This document shows positions 1 to 10,331 of a stretch of DNA of 64,000 bases, piece by piece. The DNA is from Ornithodoros turicata (taxonomy: Eukaryota; Arthropoda; Arachnida; Ixodida; Argasidae). Under the pieces are notes generated by a model, which was not told the origin of the DNA, ran no database searches, and saw only the letters and a list, made by a program, of their open reading frames with translations. The translations under genes were made by a program, and so were the position numbers. Every line of letters starts with the position of its first letter. Position 1 is the first letter of the stretch. The stretch is from assembly GCF_037126465.1 (NCBI RefSeq), contig NW_026999348.1, positions 682,001-746,000 on the forward strand, in the 5' to 3' direction.

Positions 1-410
1 ACTGCTCTAGGGTTATCTGTCTTTGGCTTGGCATGGGCCTAAGGATTGGCCGCTTGCGTTTTTGGTTTCGCTCTCTGTGCATCGTACATTAGCAAACAGC
101 TGTTATATGTTATTGCTAAGCCGGAAACAAAGCATGTGAACATTTCTTTGGCACGGCGTCGTTTGGAAAGCGCACTTCTTTGTGCTGATCTTGCCTTTTA
201 TGAGCTGAAGCGATATGACATGTGATATGCCACGGTGAAGTTGTCGAGAACGTGACAGTGCTACGCTATTAGAACAATTCATCGGAGCATTCAAGTTTTA
301 CCTACCGTAAATGGCAAAAAGACCAAGCAGTGCGGAGATCTTGGCTGAGAGCGACAGCAGTAGGAACTGAGTTCCAGTGCAAGGATTTCGTCCACGAATG
401 TTAAAGGTAC
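1..410 (-). repeat. Dispersed repeat R1, copy 1 (left end outside window)
   Basis: About 400 bases match 43560-43995 in the opposite orientation, at roughly three bases in four by eye. Shared landmarks on the copy-2 strand are ACATTCGTGGACGAAA, a TTGGTCTTTT block, CGATGAACTGTTCTAA, the block ending ACGACGCCGTGCC, and CATGCTTTGTTT. A frame starting MNAPMNCSNS is open for about 60 codons in both copies, but its differences are mostly amino-acid changing, so I do not call it a gene. The repeat type is unknown. Confidence 0.6.
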
Positions 411-1848
411 TGTAAAGCAGCACCGATCAAATGTCATTTAGTGTGGCTATTCGATAGTCCAAGCCACCAGGACAAAAACTGCGCAAGTTTAATTCCAATC
501 GACGGTGCAATTAATTAGAAAATTACAATTAAAGATTACGGGCAACACTGTACTAGGTATTCGAAATGAATCCGTACCCCTGACGCATACGGCGGTAACC
601 ACATTGCATGCGTATAACACTGGGCCCGACATAACAATCCACCACAATCCACAATAAAATCCGCCCTTGCAGTCCACACAACGATCCACATCTGAGGGTA
701 AACGGATAAGCGAACTGAAATGAAATGCTGAGCCGTTGAAAAAAAATCTGTCAGACGTTCAAGAAGCCAGACAGCGTCGGGACGTGTTTGTTCACAGAGG
801 TTCACAAACAGAGTTTGTTCGTTCGAAAGAGGCCGCGAACAGAAGGAGCGCGCAGGCGCAGCAAGAAGTAGGGAGAGCCTCCATCGAACAGCGGACAGCG
901 GTGGGTTACTTCGCAAAGAACACTGTTAACAGGGGTTTCAAAATGTATAGGTAAACAGGAAAACTAATAATATGGTTACTAAAATAAGGAAGTTCCGATG
1001 TAATAGTGTGTAATACCAATTTTCAGTGTTGCCCGCTGTACAGGGGGGTTGTTTGACACCAGGCGTCGCACCGCGCCACTACGCCACATCTTTCATGGCA
1101 AATTAAAAATATTTATAGCGCGTTGTCGGTCGTATGGTTCCGCATATGGTATTTAGAAGCAACAAAGTCTCTAGTCACATCACCGGCATATCATGCTTGT
1201 CTACTGCTTTACAGTACCTTTAATATAGGTTACGCGCGACTCCTGAGGGAATTTAGAATTTCTGCCCGAAATCGTTAGAAGTGAGATGCCGGACACACAA
1301 ATTTTGAACGTGCCGCGGAGGATCAAGGCAAAAAAACGAGAGCAAATGGTGTGTCCAGGTTCAAGTTCATGTTTATGCAGAAATATAGCTCCTAAAGCGG
1401 AACATATATAAAAATATGAAGCTTCATGAATCGATTGTGCAGCTGTCCTACTGCGCTTCCTCTAATATAGTCACGATTAACAACACAACAGCATTGATAA
1501 TCTAACTTCTGAATTACCACAGGTGCACATTGTAGGCAGAAATGAAGCACGGTCTTGCTTGCATCTGGTGCTCGGAGAAACCTCTGACACATAAGTTGCA
1601 GTCTAGCTGCCGCCAACAGGTATGACAATGTGATGTTATAATTTGAGAATTCGCCTATATTCCACTTTTCATGGGTTCTCTCATGCAGACATATTTGCAC
1701 CTCCCTTAAAGCTGCCCTCAACCTCTGCTTTCAGGATGGAAAACAAAGGTCGTCATTCCGATTGACCGCTATCTCCCAGTTCAATAGCTTTTGCTGTCCA
1801 AACACTATTTCCTGTCGATGGCATGGTACAAGCTTTACTGACTGATGC
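411..1848. other. No gene recognised
   Basis: Only short overlapping open frames without known motifs, and no clear repeat ends. A stretch near 1050-1090 has a weak tRNA A-box look on the minus strand but no B box, so it is not called. Confidence 0.5.
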
Positions 1849-2820
1849 AGAGGGTGTTTCACGAAAATCCCCCGGCTGAATAATTCGTGAACAAGTGGCG
1901 CTATCGAAGAAGGTTCTTTTTTGTAAAGATCCTAGGACATCACATCGACCATCAACTGGGTAGTGAGCGGCTCATTTGCATAGGCTCACTAATTAGATAA
2001 ACATATTTACTTTTAACGTTTATTTCGCACACTTACAGAACCTATGCTTTACGCATCGGGAACTTCAGCGAAAAATATTGCAAGAAAAAACCCGCATCCA
2101 CACTTAGTGACACACTATGTACGGGGCCGGTTGGTACATATCCTGGAGCGAGGCGACAGAAGGAGCACAGCACGGACAACGACGCCGCAACTTTCAATCA
2201 TTTACTCACACTAAAATGTGTCTTACATTTCCGTATGAGTAAATGGTTGAAAGTTGCGACGTCGTTGTTTGTGTTGTTCTCCTTCTATCGCCTCGCTTCA
2301 GGACACTTAGTGGTTTTTCCGAGTAATTAATCGTTTCGGGTTAAATATTTCTTGCGCGGAGCAGTGCACCAATGTGCTCTGTAGAGCAGCTATCCGCCTA
2401 TCAATTTCGTGTTCATCCGACTGCTTGGCACGCGGGGATTACGAAAGATAAAGAACAGCAGCAAGGCCGCAGGAAACGCTTCTCTACACTCTTAAACTCA
2501 GTTGTCTCGCAACGTAAACCCCCAATTATTATTATTATCTACGCCCTTAAAAACGAATTTCACCACTTACCACTATCCTAGCCAACCATAATCCCGGTCA
2601 ACAACGTTCTCTCCCTGGATTTGAAAAGTATGGGGGGTGTACGCCTTCTTCTCCTTTTTTTTTTTTTTTTCGTATCAATGATGCCGTAACTCAAGACAAA
2701 AAGAATGTCCCAGGATCGATGATCTATGTCCCAAGGATCTCTACCAAAAAGAAAATTCTTCAATAGCGCCACCTGTTCACGAATTATTCAGCCGGGGGAT
2801 TTTCGTGAAACACCCTGTAC
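1849..2820. mobile_element. Non-autonomous TIR DNA element, about 970 bp
   Basis: The two ends are long inverted repeats of each other. The left end (1851-1940) begins AGGGTGTTTCACGAAAATCC, and the reverse complement of 2720-2820 begins CAGGGTGTTTCACGAAAATC. Both continue through GGCTGAATAATTCGTGAACA and a GTGGCGCTAT block, giving roughly 90 bp of TIR with scattered mismatches. No long coding frame lies inside. The interior carries a large hairpin (2141-2304), a TA-rich AATTATTATTATTAT tract near 2523 and a T run at 2658. The target-site duplication is not clear, because the left end has two extra bases next to CAG. Superfamily unassigned. Confidence 0.75.
2141..2304. repeat. Long hairpin (inverted repeat) inside the TIR element
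   Basis: Arms 2141-2210 and 2235-2304 are near-complementary: GAGCGAGGCGACAGAAGGAG on the left pairs with the CTCCTTCTATCGCCTCGCTT block on the right. The spacer is about 24 bases. Arms of about 70 bp could form a long RNA or cruciform hairpin. It is either a nested foldback MITE or an inverted duplication within the host element. Confidence 0.75.
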
Positions 2821-3499
2821 AAGGTACGTTACATTATTTCTGTTAATTTGTCTTTCGCACATTTTTGTTACTGTTAGCTCGATTACTGTTGCAGCTACAA
2901 CCTTTCTGACGCGCAGAAGCTGATGTCGTCTTCGATAAAATTTTAGAATTTTCACTGTCATCAACGTCCATTCAGGAAAGTGCATTTACTTTTTCTGACG
3001 GCTTCATTGAAGAATAGCCCAGAATTCATGTTAGCATTGCCTGCTCTGCCTGTGTTCTGAGAGCTAAGAAAAATAGCTACTATTTATTTGTCACAACTCC
3101 ACACTGGATAGTGAGACTGGATAGGCATGTAAGCGAAAATATATGCATTCTACAATACTTGCGTTGCACTTTGTGGATTACTGTAGTGGCAATACCACAT
3201 TCATTACATTTTAGTGGGTCTATTGCATATATACTGTGTGCACACCGCATTTTGTTCACTATGTAAAAATACCTGAGCAGTGGTGTGTAGTCTTTTCATT
3301 CGAAGTCCGTCATCTTATGCAAAATCATAGTACGTAGAAGAGGAATGCGCAAGTGTCCCGCGATAGAGATGATTTACAACAGAAAACAGACGGTTGAAAC
3401 ATGTAAATTTTAATTAGACGAGACCTTCGTGGAAAAGCTGCACTCCTTCAGGTCTAACATGAAGTTACAAAATTACAGAACATGTAAGACAGGTTGTAA
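2821..3499. other. No gene recognised
   Basis: Ordinary A+T-rich sequence with only short frames and no clear repeat ends. Confidence 0.5.
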
Positions 3500-3830
3500 G
3501 GTAGGGAGCGAGGGTTTTTTACACAGATAAAAATACAAACAAAAACGTATGTAATAAAATAAAAAGGTGGTACGACTCCATCAGTTTCAAATAGACACGG
3601 GATGAGTTGACATGACACTGTAGCAGCGTTTCCCTGAATGTTGCCGTGAACGCCTTTTGTGCCAATCACTTACCTCGCCACCATGGTGATTCATGTATTA
3701 TGCTACAGTGTCTTGTCAACTCAGCCCTTATCGCTTTGAAACTGATCAAGTGGTACCCGCTTTTTATTTCGTTATATACGTTTGTGTTTTTTGTAGCAAT
3801 CCTCGACTCAGGCACTCATTGACTTTTTGT
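3500..3830. repeat. Foldback inverted repeat
   Basis: The reverse complement of about 3500-3640 reads GCTACAGTGTCATGTCAACT and continues with a TTTGAAACTGATGGAGT block. The + strand at 3702-3830 reads GCTACAGTGTCTTGTCAACT and continues with TTTGAAACTGATCAAGT. Arms of about 130 bp at roughly 80% identity face inward around a spacer of about 60 bp, whose centre holds a small AATCAC/GTGATT hairpin. Most likely a degenerate foldback or MITE. The frames seen on both strands (VSCQL...FETD) are mirror images from the repeat, not genes. Confidence 0.65.
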
Positions 3831-4129
3831 GATTTACTGGTTGACTTTGTCCCATGGTGGAGCTCACCACAGCTCATTTGCCTATCTGTTAATGTTGCAG
3901 CTTGTGTTGTGTTTTTTTTTCTGTTTGTGTGTTCAAGCCTCAGAACAGTTACTTCGGATCAGGCTAGGTATTTCATTTAGACGCGGCAAACAGGAAGCGG
4001 TGCTCCTCGACACAACTTCGCACTCCTTCGGCCTTCCTGCGCTACTACTGCGGCCATTAAGCGTGAACGGAAAGCCACAAATTATATTCACTGTACTTTT
4101 ATGAATTTACCCATTTCAAAAATGAAAAT

Positions 4130-4290
4130 TTACTTTTAACTGACAATCGACTTCCTTTTTATTGACCGTATTGATTTCCTACTTTCTTCTGCTTTTTATT
4201 GACTTTAGTCAATCAAAAGACAATTGACAAATACGTCACAAGAATTGACTGCATTTTAATTGCCATGAGTCAACTGGCAGCAAATTGGAT
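4130..4290. repeat. TTGAC/GTCAA iteron-rich segment
   Basis: The 5-mer TTGAC or its complement recurs about eight times in 160 bp (GACAATCGAC, TATTGACCGTATTGAT, AGTCAATCAAAAGACAATTG, AATTGACTGC). The texture resembles the subterminal repeats of hAT-like elements elsewhere in the window, but no TIR or target duplication was found. Low-confidence remnant. Confidence 0.3.
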
Positions 4291-5109
4291 TCTGCATTAC
4301 TTTTCAAAATTTCCCAAGTTTCTGCACATCTGGTACCAAGAAACACAACTTGCCCATTTTTTTGATCTTCCAGCACGATTGTTTCTATCTGTACGCTTAC
4401 ATAGAGAAAGCGTAGCCGTAACGGCTATCAAATAGCAAGCACAGCGATCCTCATCGCCAAATTTCAGCAGGTACAAAGCCGTCACGTTGGTATGAAACGC
4501 ATTTTGTACCCACTGAATAATATGTGTGCCTCCTAAACGGTGTACTCGTGTGCTTGTTTACTAATGCGTGTGCCCGCTGAATATATGTGCCTTCATTGGA
4601 GCGTACTACGTTGTTCCCCGCTCCGCCGGTTAGGAGTGACATGGTACCGCGTATTCTTCCGCAGTGCATTTCGTCCCATGCACTTTCTTGTCCGTTGTCT
4701 GCGATGCAACCTCCCCTTTGAGAAGGATGACAACCTTGCTTTTTAAGTACAGGTTTAATGTTTGCTGAAGGTAAGTCAACCTAGCTGTGATGCGTCGTAC
4801 GACGCCTGCGTTTTACTCGTGTTTAACCATCGAAGTACATTCCGTTGCAGACGGTGGACGCATTGCAAATGGGGGCAGGAGAGGATCGGCTACATCGGTG
4901 AAGCGACGATGTATGTTACAAGCGAGATTAATTGTATTCTTTCGTTATCGGTGACCGTGGGACTGTCGATTGCAAGAACATGAGTTACAAAATGGTGTAC
5001 TATTCCAGCATTCACGTTGGAACAATACTACCGTGATATTCACTTCGGTTTCTTTACAGGTTGCTGTTAAGTTCTGTTGAGGGAGCATGTATAAAACACA
5101 ATGTAGTAA
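4291..5109. other. No gene recognised
   Basis: Short frames only, without motifs or splice-supported exons that I can name. Confidence 0.45.
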
Positions 5110-5195
5110 TATTTATTTATTTATTTATTCAAAGTACCCTGCTTCTCCACTACTGTGGAATTGCGTAGGGGAGGGGGAAATACAGGGGGAAATAA
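5110..5195 (-). repeat. LINE 3' tail fragment, minus strand
   Basis: Read on the minus strand this is a short unique stretch ending GGGTACTTTGAATAAATAAA, that is, a 3' UTR end with an AATAAA-type tetranucleotide tail. It abuts the plus-strand LINE fragment that follows. No coding part is present. Confidence 0.4.
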
Positions 5196-6094
5196 AATGT
5201 TAGATTGTCGAATTTTAAAATACAAATCAAAGGGGCAAACATAGACTGTGTTAATACCATTAAATACCTTGGTGTCATCCTAGACTCTCATTTGCACTGG
5301 AAGCCACATATTTCGTATATATGTTCTAAGCTTGCACGGGCAAATGGCGCACTATTCAGGGCGCGACAGGTACTCTCAGTTCCTATTCTCAGAACTTTAT
5401 ATTTTGTAATTTTTCAATGTCATTTGTTATACTGTGTAGAGTCATGGGGGCATACCTATCAGTCTTATCTGAACCCAGTTGAAGTTCTACAAAATCGTGC
5501 AGTCCGTATTATATCCAATACATATCCGAGGATCTCTTGTTCTAGTCTGTATCAACCATTAGGCATTCTGCCATTTAATCTTTTATGCTTTGAGAGAACT
5601 GTATTGATGATAAAAAATTGCATTATGAATGAGGGAGCTGTTGCTGGAGTAAGGCTTATATCTGTTACACGCACGAGCCGTGCTATGTTGGAACACCACT
5701 TTAATGTTGCGCAGTTCTCGAATATATATGGTAAGCGTCTTCTGCGACACCAAGGAGTTATCAAGTGGAACTCTCTGCCTCTATATGTTATAATGTCCAA
5801 CAATTTAAAATTAGCTGTGCGAAGGTTCCTACTGAATAAGTGTTAGTATTACTGTTTCTTGCTATAAGTGTTAGTTGGTATGATTACGTTTTTATGTTTG
5901 CTGTCGACTGGATGTCGGTAGCTTGGCACTGACATTTGACTGTTGCTGCTGTTGAACATTGTTACTGTATTTTTTCTTTCTTTATCGGATCGTACTAGCC
6001 TTAGGCTATGATCCGTATGGATTATGCAGTTATGTTGTTTAAAGCATGTGTCAAAAAAGTAATAATAATAAAAAAAAAAAATACAGCTGATAAC
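5196..6094 (+). pseudogene. 5'-truncated non-LTR retrotransposon, reverse transcriptase thumb and 3' UTR
   Basis: An open frame of about 213 codons (5205-5846) carries the region downstream of the RT catalytic core. NTIKYLGVILDSHLHWKPHI (residues about 17-36) is the YLG block of Jockey/CR1-like RTs, followed by the thumb and the usual C-terminal VIKWNSLPLYV block. The palm with its FADD box is missing, so the copy is dead by 5' truncation. The first codon is TTG in a frame that enters from the truncation point, so no real start exists. The 3' UTR runs to an A-rich tail with TAA repeats near 6060-6090. In life such proteins copy the element RNA at a nicked chromosomal site. The clade is not resolved. 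Confidence 0.85.
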
Positions 6095-6173
6095 AACAAT
6101 GTCATATCACTATATCTAGCTAACAGAAACTCAGTGCTTTCTAAGTATCAGGAAGATTCAGACATAAATAAAC

Positions 6174-6174
<1 letters not shown>

Positions 6175-6242
<68 letters not shown>

Positions 6243-6243
6243 C

Positions 6244-6310
<67 letters not shown>
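6175..6310. repeat. (GATA)n microsatellite
   Basis: About 34 tandem GATA tetramers with one GACA interruption at 6241. The frame read as SIYLSIYL on the minus strand is a translation of the repeat, not a gene. Confidence 0.98.
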
Positions 6311-7325
6311 GTTCAGTACTTCCTTAAAGTGGGAGGAATGGCGCATGAATGCAGGAAGGAGACTGCCATGCCATGACATGTGTTTATATATTGTACATTT
6401 AACTACTTATTTTTATTTCTTACGTTTCAGCAGCGTATCGTGTCAAAACATGTTGTATTAATTTTGAACATCTTCGTTTTTGTTGGCAGAGCAGGTGTCA
6501 CACAGAGGGAACATAGCGTATGTCTTTTTCACCAGGCCATTGGCTTTCCTGCTTGATGCTATGCCTGTTAGGAATAGGTTCTAGAACCGGAACACCAGCC
6601 AAGTGAGAATTGCCTTTTAGGGTGCTAATTACGAGTATTTGGTGGACTCTCTCTGGAAAATGGAGGCTCTCTTCGCCTTGTTGGACGTCACAAGACTTGG
6701 ATCTTCATTGTAACGGGACCCATTCCTTCATTCCCTGCTTCACCTCCAGCCATGGGGTAGAGTATAGCCCCCGGCGATGAAACTCCCCACCCATTATCCT
6801 GAAATAAAGTTCTTGTTGTTTGGTGGACTGGAATTGCATAGCTTCACACAAAAACTTCTACTTGTACGAAGTAAGAGTGGTTTCATATCTAGCTTTCTTG
6901 CGTACTTACATCATCACACAAGGTGTAGTATCCACTATGATTCTTTACATGGAGGGGTACGTACAGTGCAATCAACAGATGCTATTACAAATCTGTATTT
7001 CCTGCTGTGTTGAAACTGGACAGTTTGTATCTCAGAGCCATAGTGAACCACAGGCTGCCAAGGACAGACTTTTGATGCCCTCAGGAAATTTGGCAATACA
7101 TTGTAAGGACTGTGGATGCTCCCCAAATTTCCAAAACAGAGATCAAAGCTGTGCTTAGACATATGATGGTTAGAGAAATCTAAGAGAGATGCATGTGTAA
7201 GCAATGCGATATACATTATCTCAAAGAGCACACTCAGTGTGATACTATGGCTGCCTGTGAAATAGAATGAAGAAAGGGGGAAGGTATATCACTCTTTTCT
7301 TGTCTGTGATTCGATTGGTTAAATT
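6311..7325. other. No gene recognised; possible LTR fragment near 6710-6830
   Basis: 6709-6830 contains TGTAACGGGACCCATTCC followed about 100 bp later by TGAAATAAAGTTCTTGTTG, a layout like an LTR with its polyadenylation signal. A related AAAATAAAGTTGTTATTG block occurs at 11342. Neither internal coding region nor partner LTR is evident. The rest shows nothing I can name. Confidence 0.3.
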
Positions 7326-7687
7326 GTGATTTGTTTAGCAACATGTGGGTGTATATTCCAGAGTCTGTTAATAAGTATGCTGTTTCAGCAGTCATTGGAC
7401 CGTGGAACCCTGCCCGATGATTGGAAGATTGCGAAGGTGGTTTCACTTTACAAATCTGGTGATCAGTTCAATCCTGTTAACTACCGGCCTATCTCCCTCA
7501 CAAGCATACCATGTAAGATATTAGAACACATAATATTTTCTGAACTTGGTAGTTTCCTTGACTCTAATTCATTTTTTTCACCTGCACAACACGGATTTCG
7601 GAAGTCATACTCATGTGAAACACAGCGTTTTTCACTTACTCATTCTTTACACGCCATCCTTGATGAAAGATGAAAGTCACTGAAAAG

Positions 7688-7763
7688 GTTAGCCACCTGT
7701 AGGGATCGAACCCACATCTTCTGGATTACCGGTCCAGGGCTCTACCAATTGAGCTAAGCTAAC
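7688..7763 (-). repeat. tRNA-Thr-like module of a composite SINE, copy 1
   Basis: Minus strand: acceptor-like GTTAGCT pairs with terminal GGCTAAC. The D arm is GCTC/GAGC. The anticodon arm is CTGGA-CCGGTAA-TCCAG, giving GGT as anticodon by position. The T arm is GTGGG-TTCGATC-CCTAC. A-box and B-box (GGTTCGATCC) sequences are both present. Three to four extra bases separate the T stem from the acceptor, position 33 is C not T, and degenerate copies exist at 8498-8580 and 13500-13580. I therefore call it a tRNA-derived repeat and not a functional tRNA gene. Confidence 0.7.
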
Positions 7764-7867
7764 ACGCCTCTCCAGCGACTTTCGGGGTGCGTCATCTGAA
7801 GGGACGACAAACCAGCCACTCATTCTCACTCACCCTCCTTTCACTCTTACATTTTTGCTCACTCATA

Positions 7868-8364
7868 GCGTCCTCGATAAACTGCACCGGTGCGCCCCGG
7901 TGCGACCTGGTGCGGCTTGCCATCCTCGATAAACTGCACTGGTGCGCACTGAACGTCCTCGATTAAAGGGGTGCACCCGTTCAGTGCAGCACTGAGTTGC
8001 CCCGAACCCACACCAAGAAAATCGGCCGAACGCCAGAGTGCAATCCCAAGAAGCATCGCGATTGCCGGAAGCACGGAGGAAGGCGGCAAGTAGCCAGGTG
8101 TAGCCGGGCAAGTAGCAGCAGACAGTCATCGTCAGCATGGCATTCGACCGGTGCCGCTCGCCAGGTGCCTCTCGCTACGGGTCGCACAGCCTACGAGCCA
8201 CAACGAGCACAGACCTCTAGGTAGCGCATGCTAGTATCCATCAGATCCACCAGTGCAGTGCAGTTTCATGTTCGATAATGCCTCCGCCCAGGGCACCGCC
8301 AGTGTAGAGCGCCACGCACCACTGTGGTTTCGGGGCAATTCCGGAGCAAGTTTATCGAGGACGC
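7868..8364. mobile_element. 497-bp MITE with TA target duplication
   Basis: Left end TA-GCGTCCTCGATAAACT (7866-7883); right end AGTTTATCGAGGACGC-TA (8349-8366). The TIRs are perfect for 16 bases and flanked by TA, as in Tc1/mariner-type elements. Inside, CCTCGATAAACTGCAC occurs again near 7924 and CCTCGATTAA near 7958, so the TIR motif is iterated. It interrupts the composite repeat unit, whose sequence resumes directly after it. Open frames here are chance products of its GC content. Confidence 0.7.
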
Positions 8365-8416
8365 TATCATACACACATTCATACGACGGAAATCGACGCA
8401 AGCGGCACCTGTTGAA

Positions 8417-8667
8417 CAAGAGAGAAACTGATGTTCTGAGGCTGGAACAACATAGACGGGACAGATACAAAGCCTCAAATTGCCTAAGAAATCAACGATG
8501 AAAGATGAAAGTCACGAAAGGGTTAGCCAGCTGTAGGGATCGAACCCACATCTACTGGATTACCGGTCGAGGGCTCTAGGTTTCATCGTTGATTTCTTAG
8601 GCAATTTGAGGCTTTGTATCTGTCCCGTCTATGTTGTTCCAGCTTCAGAACATCAGTTTCTCTCTTG
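8417..8667. repeat. Large inverted repeat, 87-bp arms
   Basis: 8417-8503 and 8581-8667 are reverse complements with one or two mismatches (GTTCTGAGGCTGGAAC against GTTCTGAAGCTGGAAC). The 77-base spacer is the truncated tRNA-like module. This is the foldback end of the composite insertion. Confidence 0.9.
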
Positions 8668-9959
8668 TACGCCATCCTTCACCGTCGTTCTCAAGCAGAT
8701 TGTATCTTTTTAGACTTTGCTAAAGCATTTGACAAAATTAACCACCAACTTCTTCTAATTAAGCTCAAAATGTTAAATATTGATAACAAGCTATTAACTT
8801 GGATTGAATATTTTTTTCTCAACCGCTCTCAGTTTGTCTCGCGATGTGGCTTTCACTCCAGCTTAACACCCGTGCAATCTGGTGTACCCCAGGGATCCGT
8901 GCTTGGTCCCCTTCTTTTTCTAGTTTATATTAACGACATGCCTAACAGCATAACGTCCTCTATCCACTCATTCGCTGACGACTGCGTCATCTTTCGGGAA
9001 ATATCTGACACTTCTGACACCATCCTCCTACAGTCCGAACTTAACAGCGTTTCCGATTGGTGCAGCAAATGGCTGATGGTTCTGAACACTAATAAATGTA
9101 AAGTCATGCGAATCTCACGTACTAAATCAACTCCGCATAAGTATATACTAAACAACGCAACCTTATCAACTGTTCAATCTTATAAGTACCTGGGTGTGCA
9201 TATAACCTCTGACCTTAGTTGGAAGTGCCATGTGGACTACGTCGCTGGTAAGTCTTACCGTTCATTAGGTTATTTGCGGCGTAATTTCTCAAAGGCCCCT
9301 GCCAATATTAAGCTAACTATGTACAAGACTTTAATTCGTCCGAAACTGGAATACGCATCAGCCATTTGGGATCCTAGTTCATCCACACTAACCTCTGCCA
9401 TTGAAATGATACAAAACTATTCTACACGTTTTATACTATCAAACTACCATCGTACTAGCAGCATCACATCAATGAAAGAATCTCTGGGTTTGCCGCCACT
9501 TCAGATACGCAGAAAAATATCTCGGCTGTGTCTCTTTCATAAAATTTATCAGCACGCCGAATTGAGTACACAATTTATCACTCGCCCCTTTTACATCTCA
9601 TCCCGCAATGATCATTGTTGCAAAGTTCACATTCCTTCATGTAACACTAATTCTTACTTTCATTCTTTCTTCCCGCAAACGGCAACTGAGTGGAACCACC
9701 TTCCACGTAACATCGTTCAGATAACTAACCCAGATTCATTTCGTAAAGCAGTTTTTCAGCTCCTGTTGTTATAACATTTTTCTTTGTTATAGTATTATCA
9801 TGTCATACTATTTTTATATGTGTAGTTTTGTGTATCATTTTGCTATTATTATTTTATTATTATTATTTTGTATTATTTTGCCTCACTCCCCTCTGTAATG
9901 CAATTGCGCTTGAGGGTAATAAAAATGAAATGAAATGAAATGAAATAAATATATCAGTT

Positions 9960-10215
9960 GAGAGCTAGCAGTTATGTTGTAGCATCCTGTCTCTGGTTGC
10001 TTGTGTTTCATTATGGCCATGCTTACTATTGCAAGAAAAGAAAATACGATAGAAGAAGTCTGTTGCGGACGGTGGGCAACTACGAGGATGGGCACGCGCC
10101 TGGAGTGCCCGCTTATGAGTTCCACCGGCGTGGCCATGGAGATAGATCACCGTCATCGCATCTCCGTGGCATGCCGTCATCGTCGGTCGGGACACCACCT
10201 CCTCTACATTTGGTG
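9960..10215 (+). other. Possible 5' LTR end with primer-binding-like site
   Basis: CCTCTACATTTGGTGACCCG near 10201 has the look of an LTR end (CA) followed by a TGGTGACCCGG primer-binding site, as in many arthropod Gypsy-like elements. The LTR start is not defined and no gag follows in a clear frame. Low confidence. Confidence 0.3.
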
Positions 10216-10331
10216 ACCCGGCTAACGAACACCCCAGCCCGGTATACAATTCGGCTTCCTACCATTTTGTGGAAAACGGGACAGCGAGTAGGAGTGACTA
10301 TGTTTAATGGTTGAGTAACAGAAGAATGGAG

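Larger units (their letters stand above)
7662..8668. mobile_element. Composite tRNA-like/Penelope-5' insertion inside the LINE
   Basis: The insertion is flanked by the 11-bp direct repeat ACGCCATCCTT. In order it holds: GATGAAAGATGAAAGTCAC; an antisense tRNA-like module (7688-7763); a SINE-like body to 7865; a nested TA-flanked MITE; a body resuming at 8367; a segment at 8417-8497 whose + frame reads RETDVLRLEQHRRDRYKAS; a second, partial start of the same unit (GATGAAAGATGAAAGTCAC plus a truncated tRNA-like module, 8498-8580); and an inverted copy of 8417-8503 (8581-8667). The RETDVLRLE segment is nearly identical to the 5' start of the minus-strand Penelope-like element at 40115-40160. Partial tandem units plus an inverted end are typical of Penelope-like insertions. 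A second copy of the unit lies at 13375-13690. Confidence 0.7.
7326..9955 (+). mobile_element. LINE (Jockey/CR1-like group), 5'-truncated and split by a 1-kb insertion
   Basis: Reverse transcriptase fingers lie at 7326-7661 (LPDDWKIAKVVSLYKSGD, then NYRPISLTS), and palm plus thumb at 8669-9774. The downstream half is fully open for more than 360 codons: LDFAKAFDKINH (motif A), SGVPQGSVLGPLLFLVYIND (motif B), FADDC (catalytic aspartates), YKYLGVHITSDLSW, and a C-terminal EWNHLPRNIV block. The 3' UTR ends with an ATGAAATGAAATGAA tail at about 9920-9950. The two halves meet across a direct repeat, ACGCCATCCTT (7651-7661 and 8669-8679), which is the target duplication of the insertion. Endonuclease and 5' parts are missing. 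The RT core looks recently active, since no frameshift is seen. Confidence 0.9.

Noticed and set aside
6158..6379. Minus-strand frame of repeated SIYLSIYL
   Set aside because: It is a translation of the GATA microsatellite, not a membrane protein.
7688..7763. Functional tRNA-Thr(GGT) gene
   Set aside because: Three to four extra bases between T stem and acceptor, C at position 33, and degenerate copies in the same composite repeat; a tRNA-derived repeat is the better reading.
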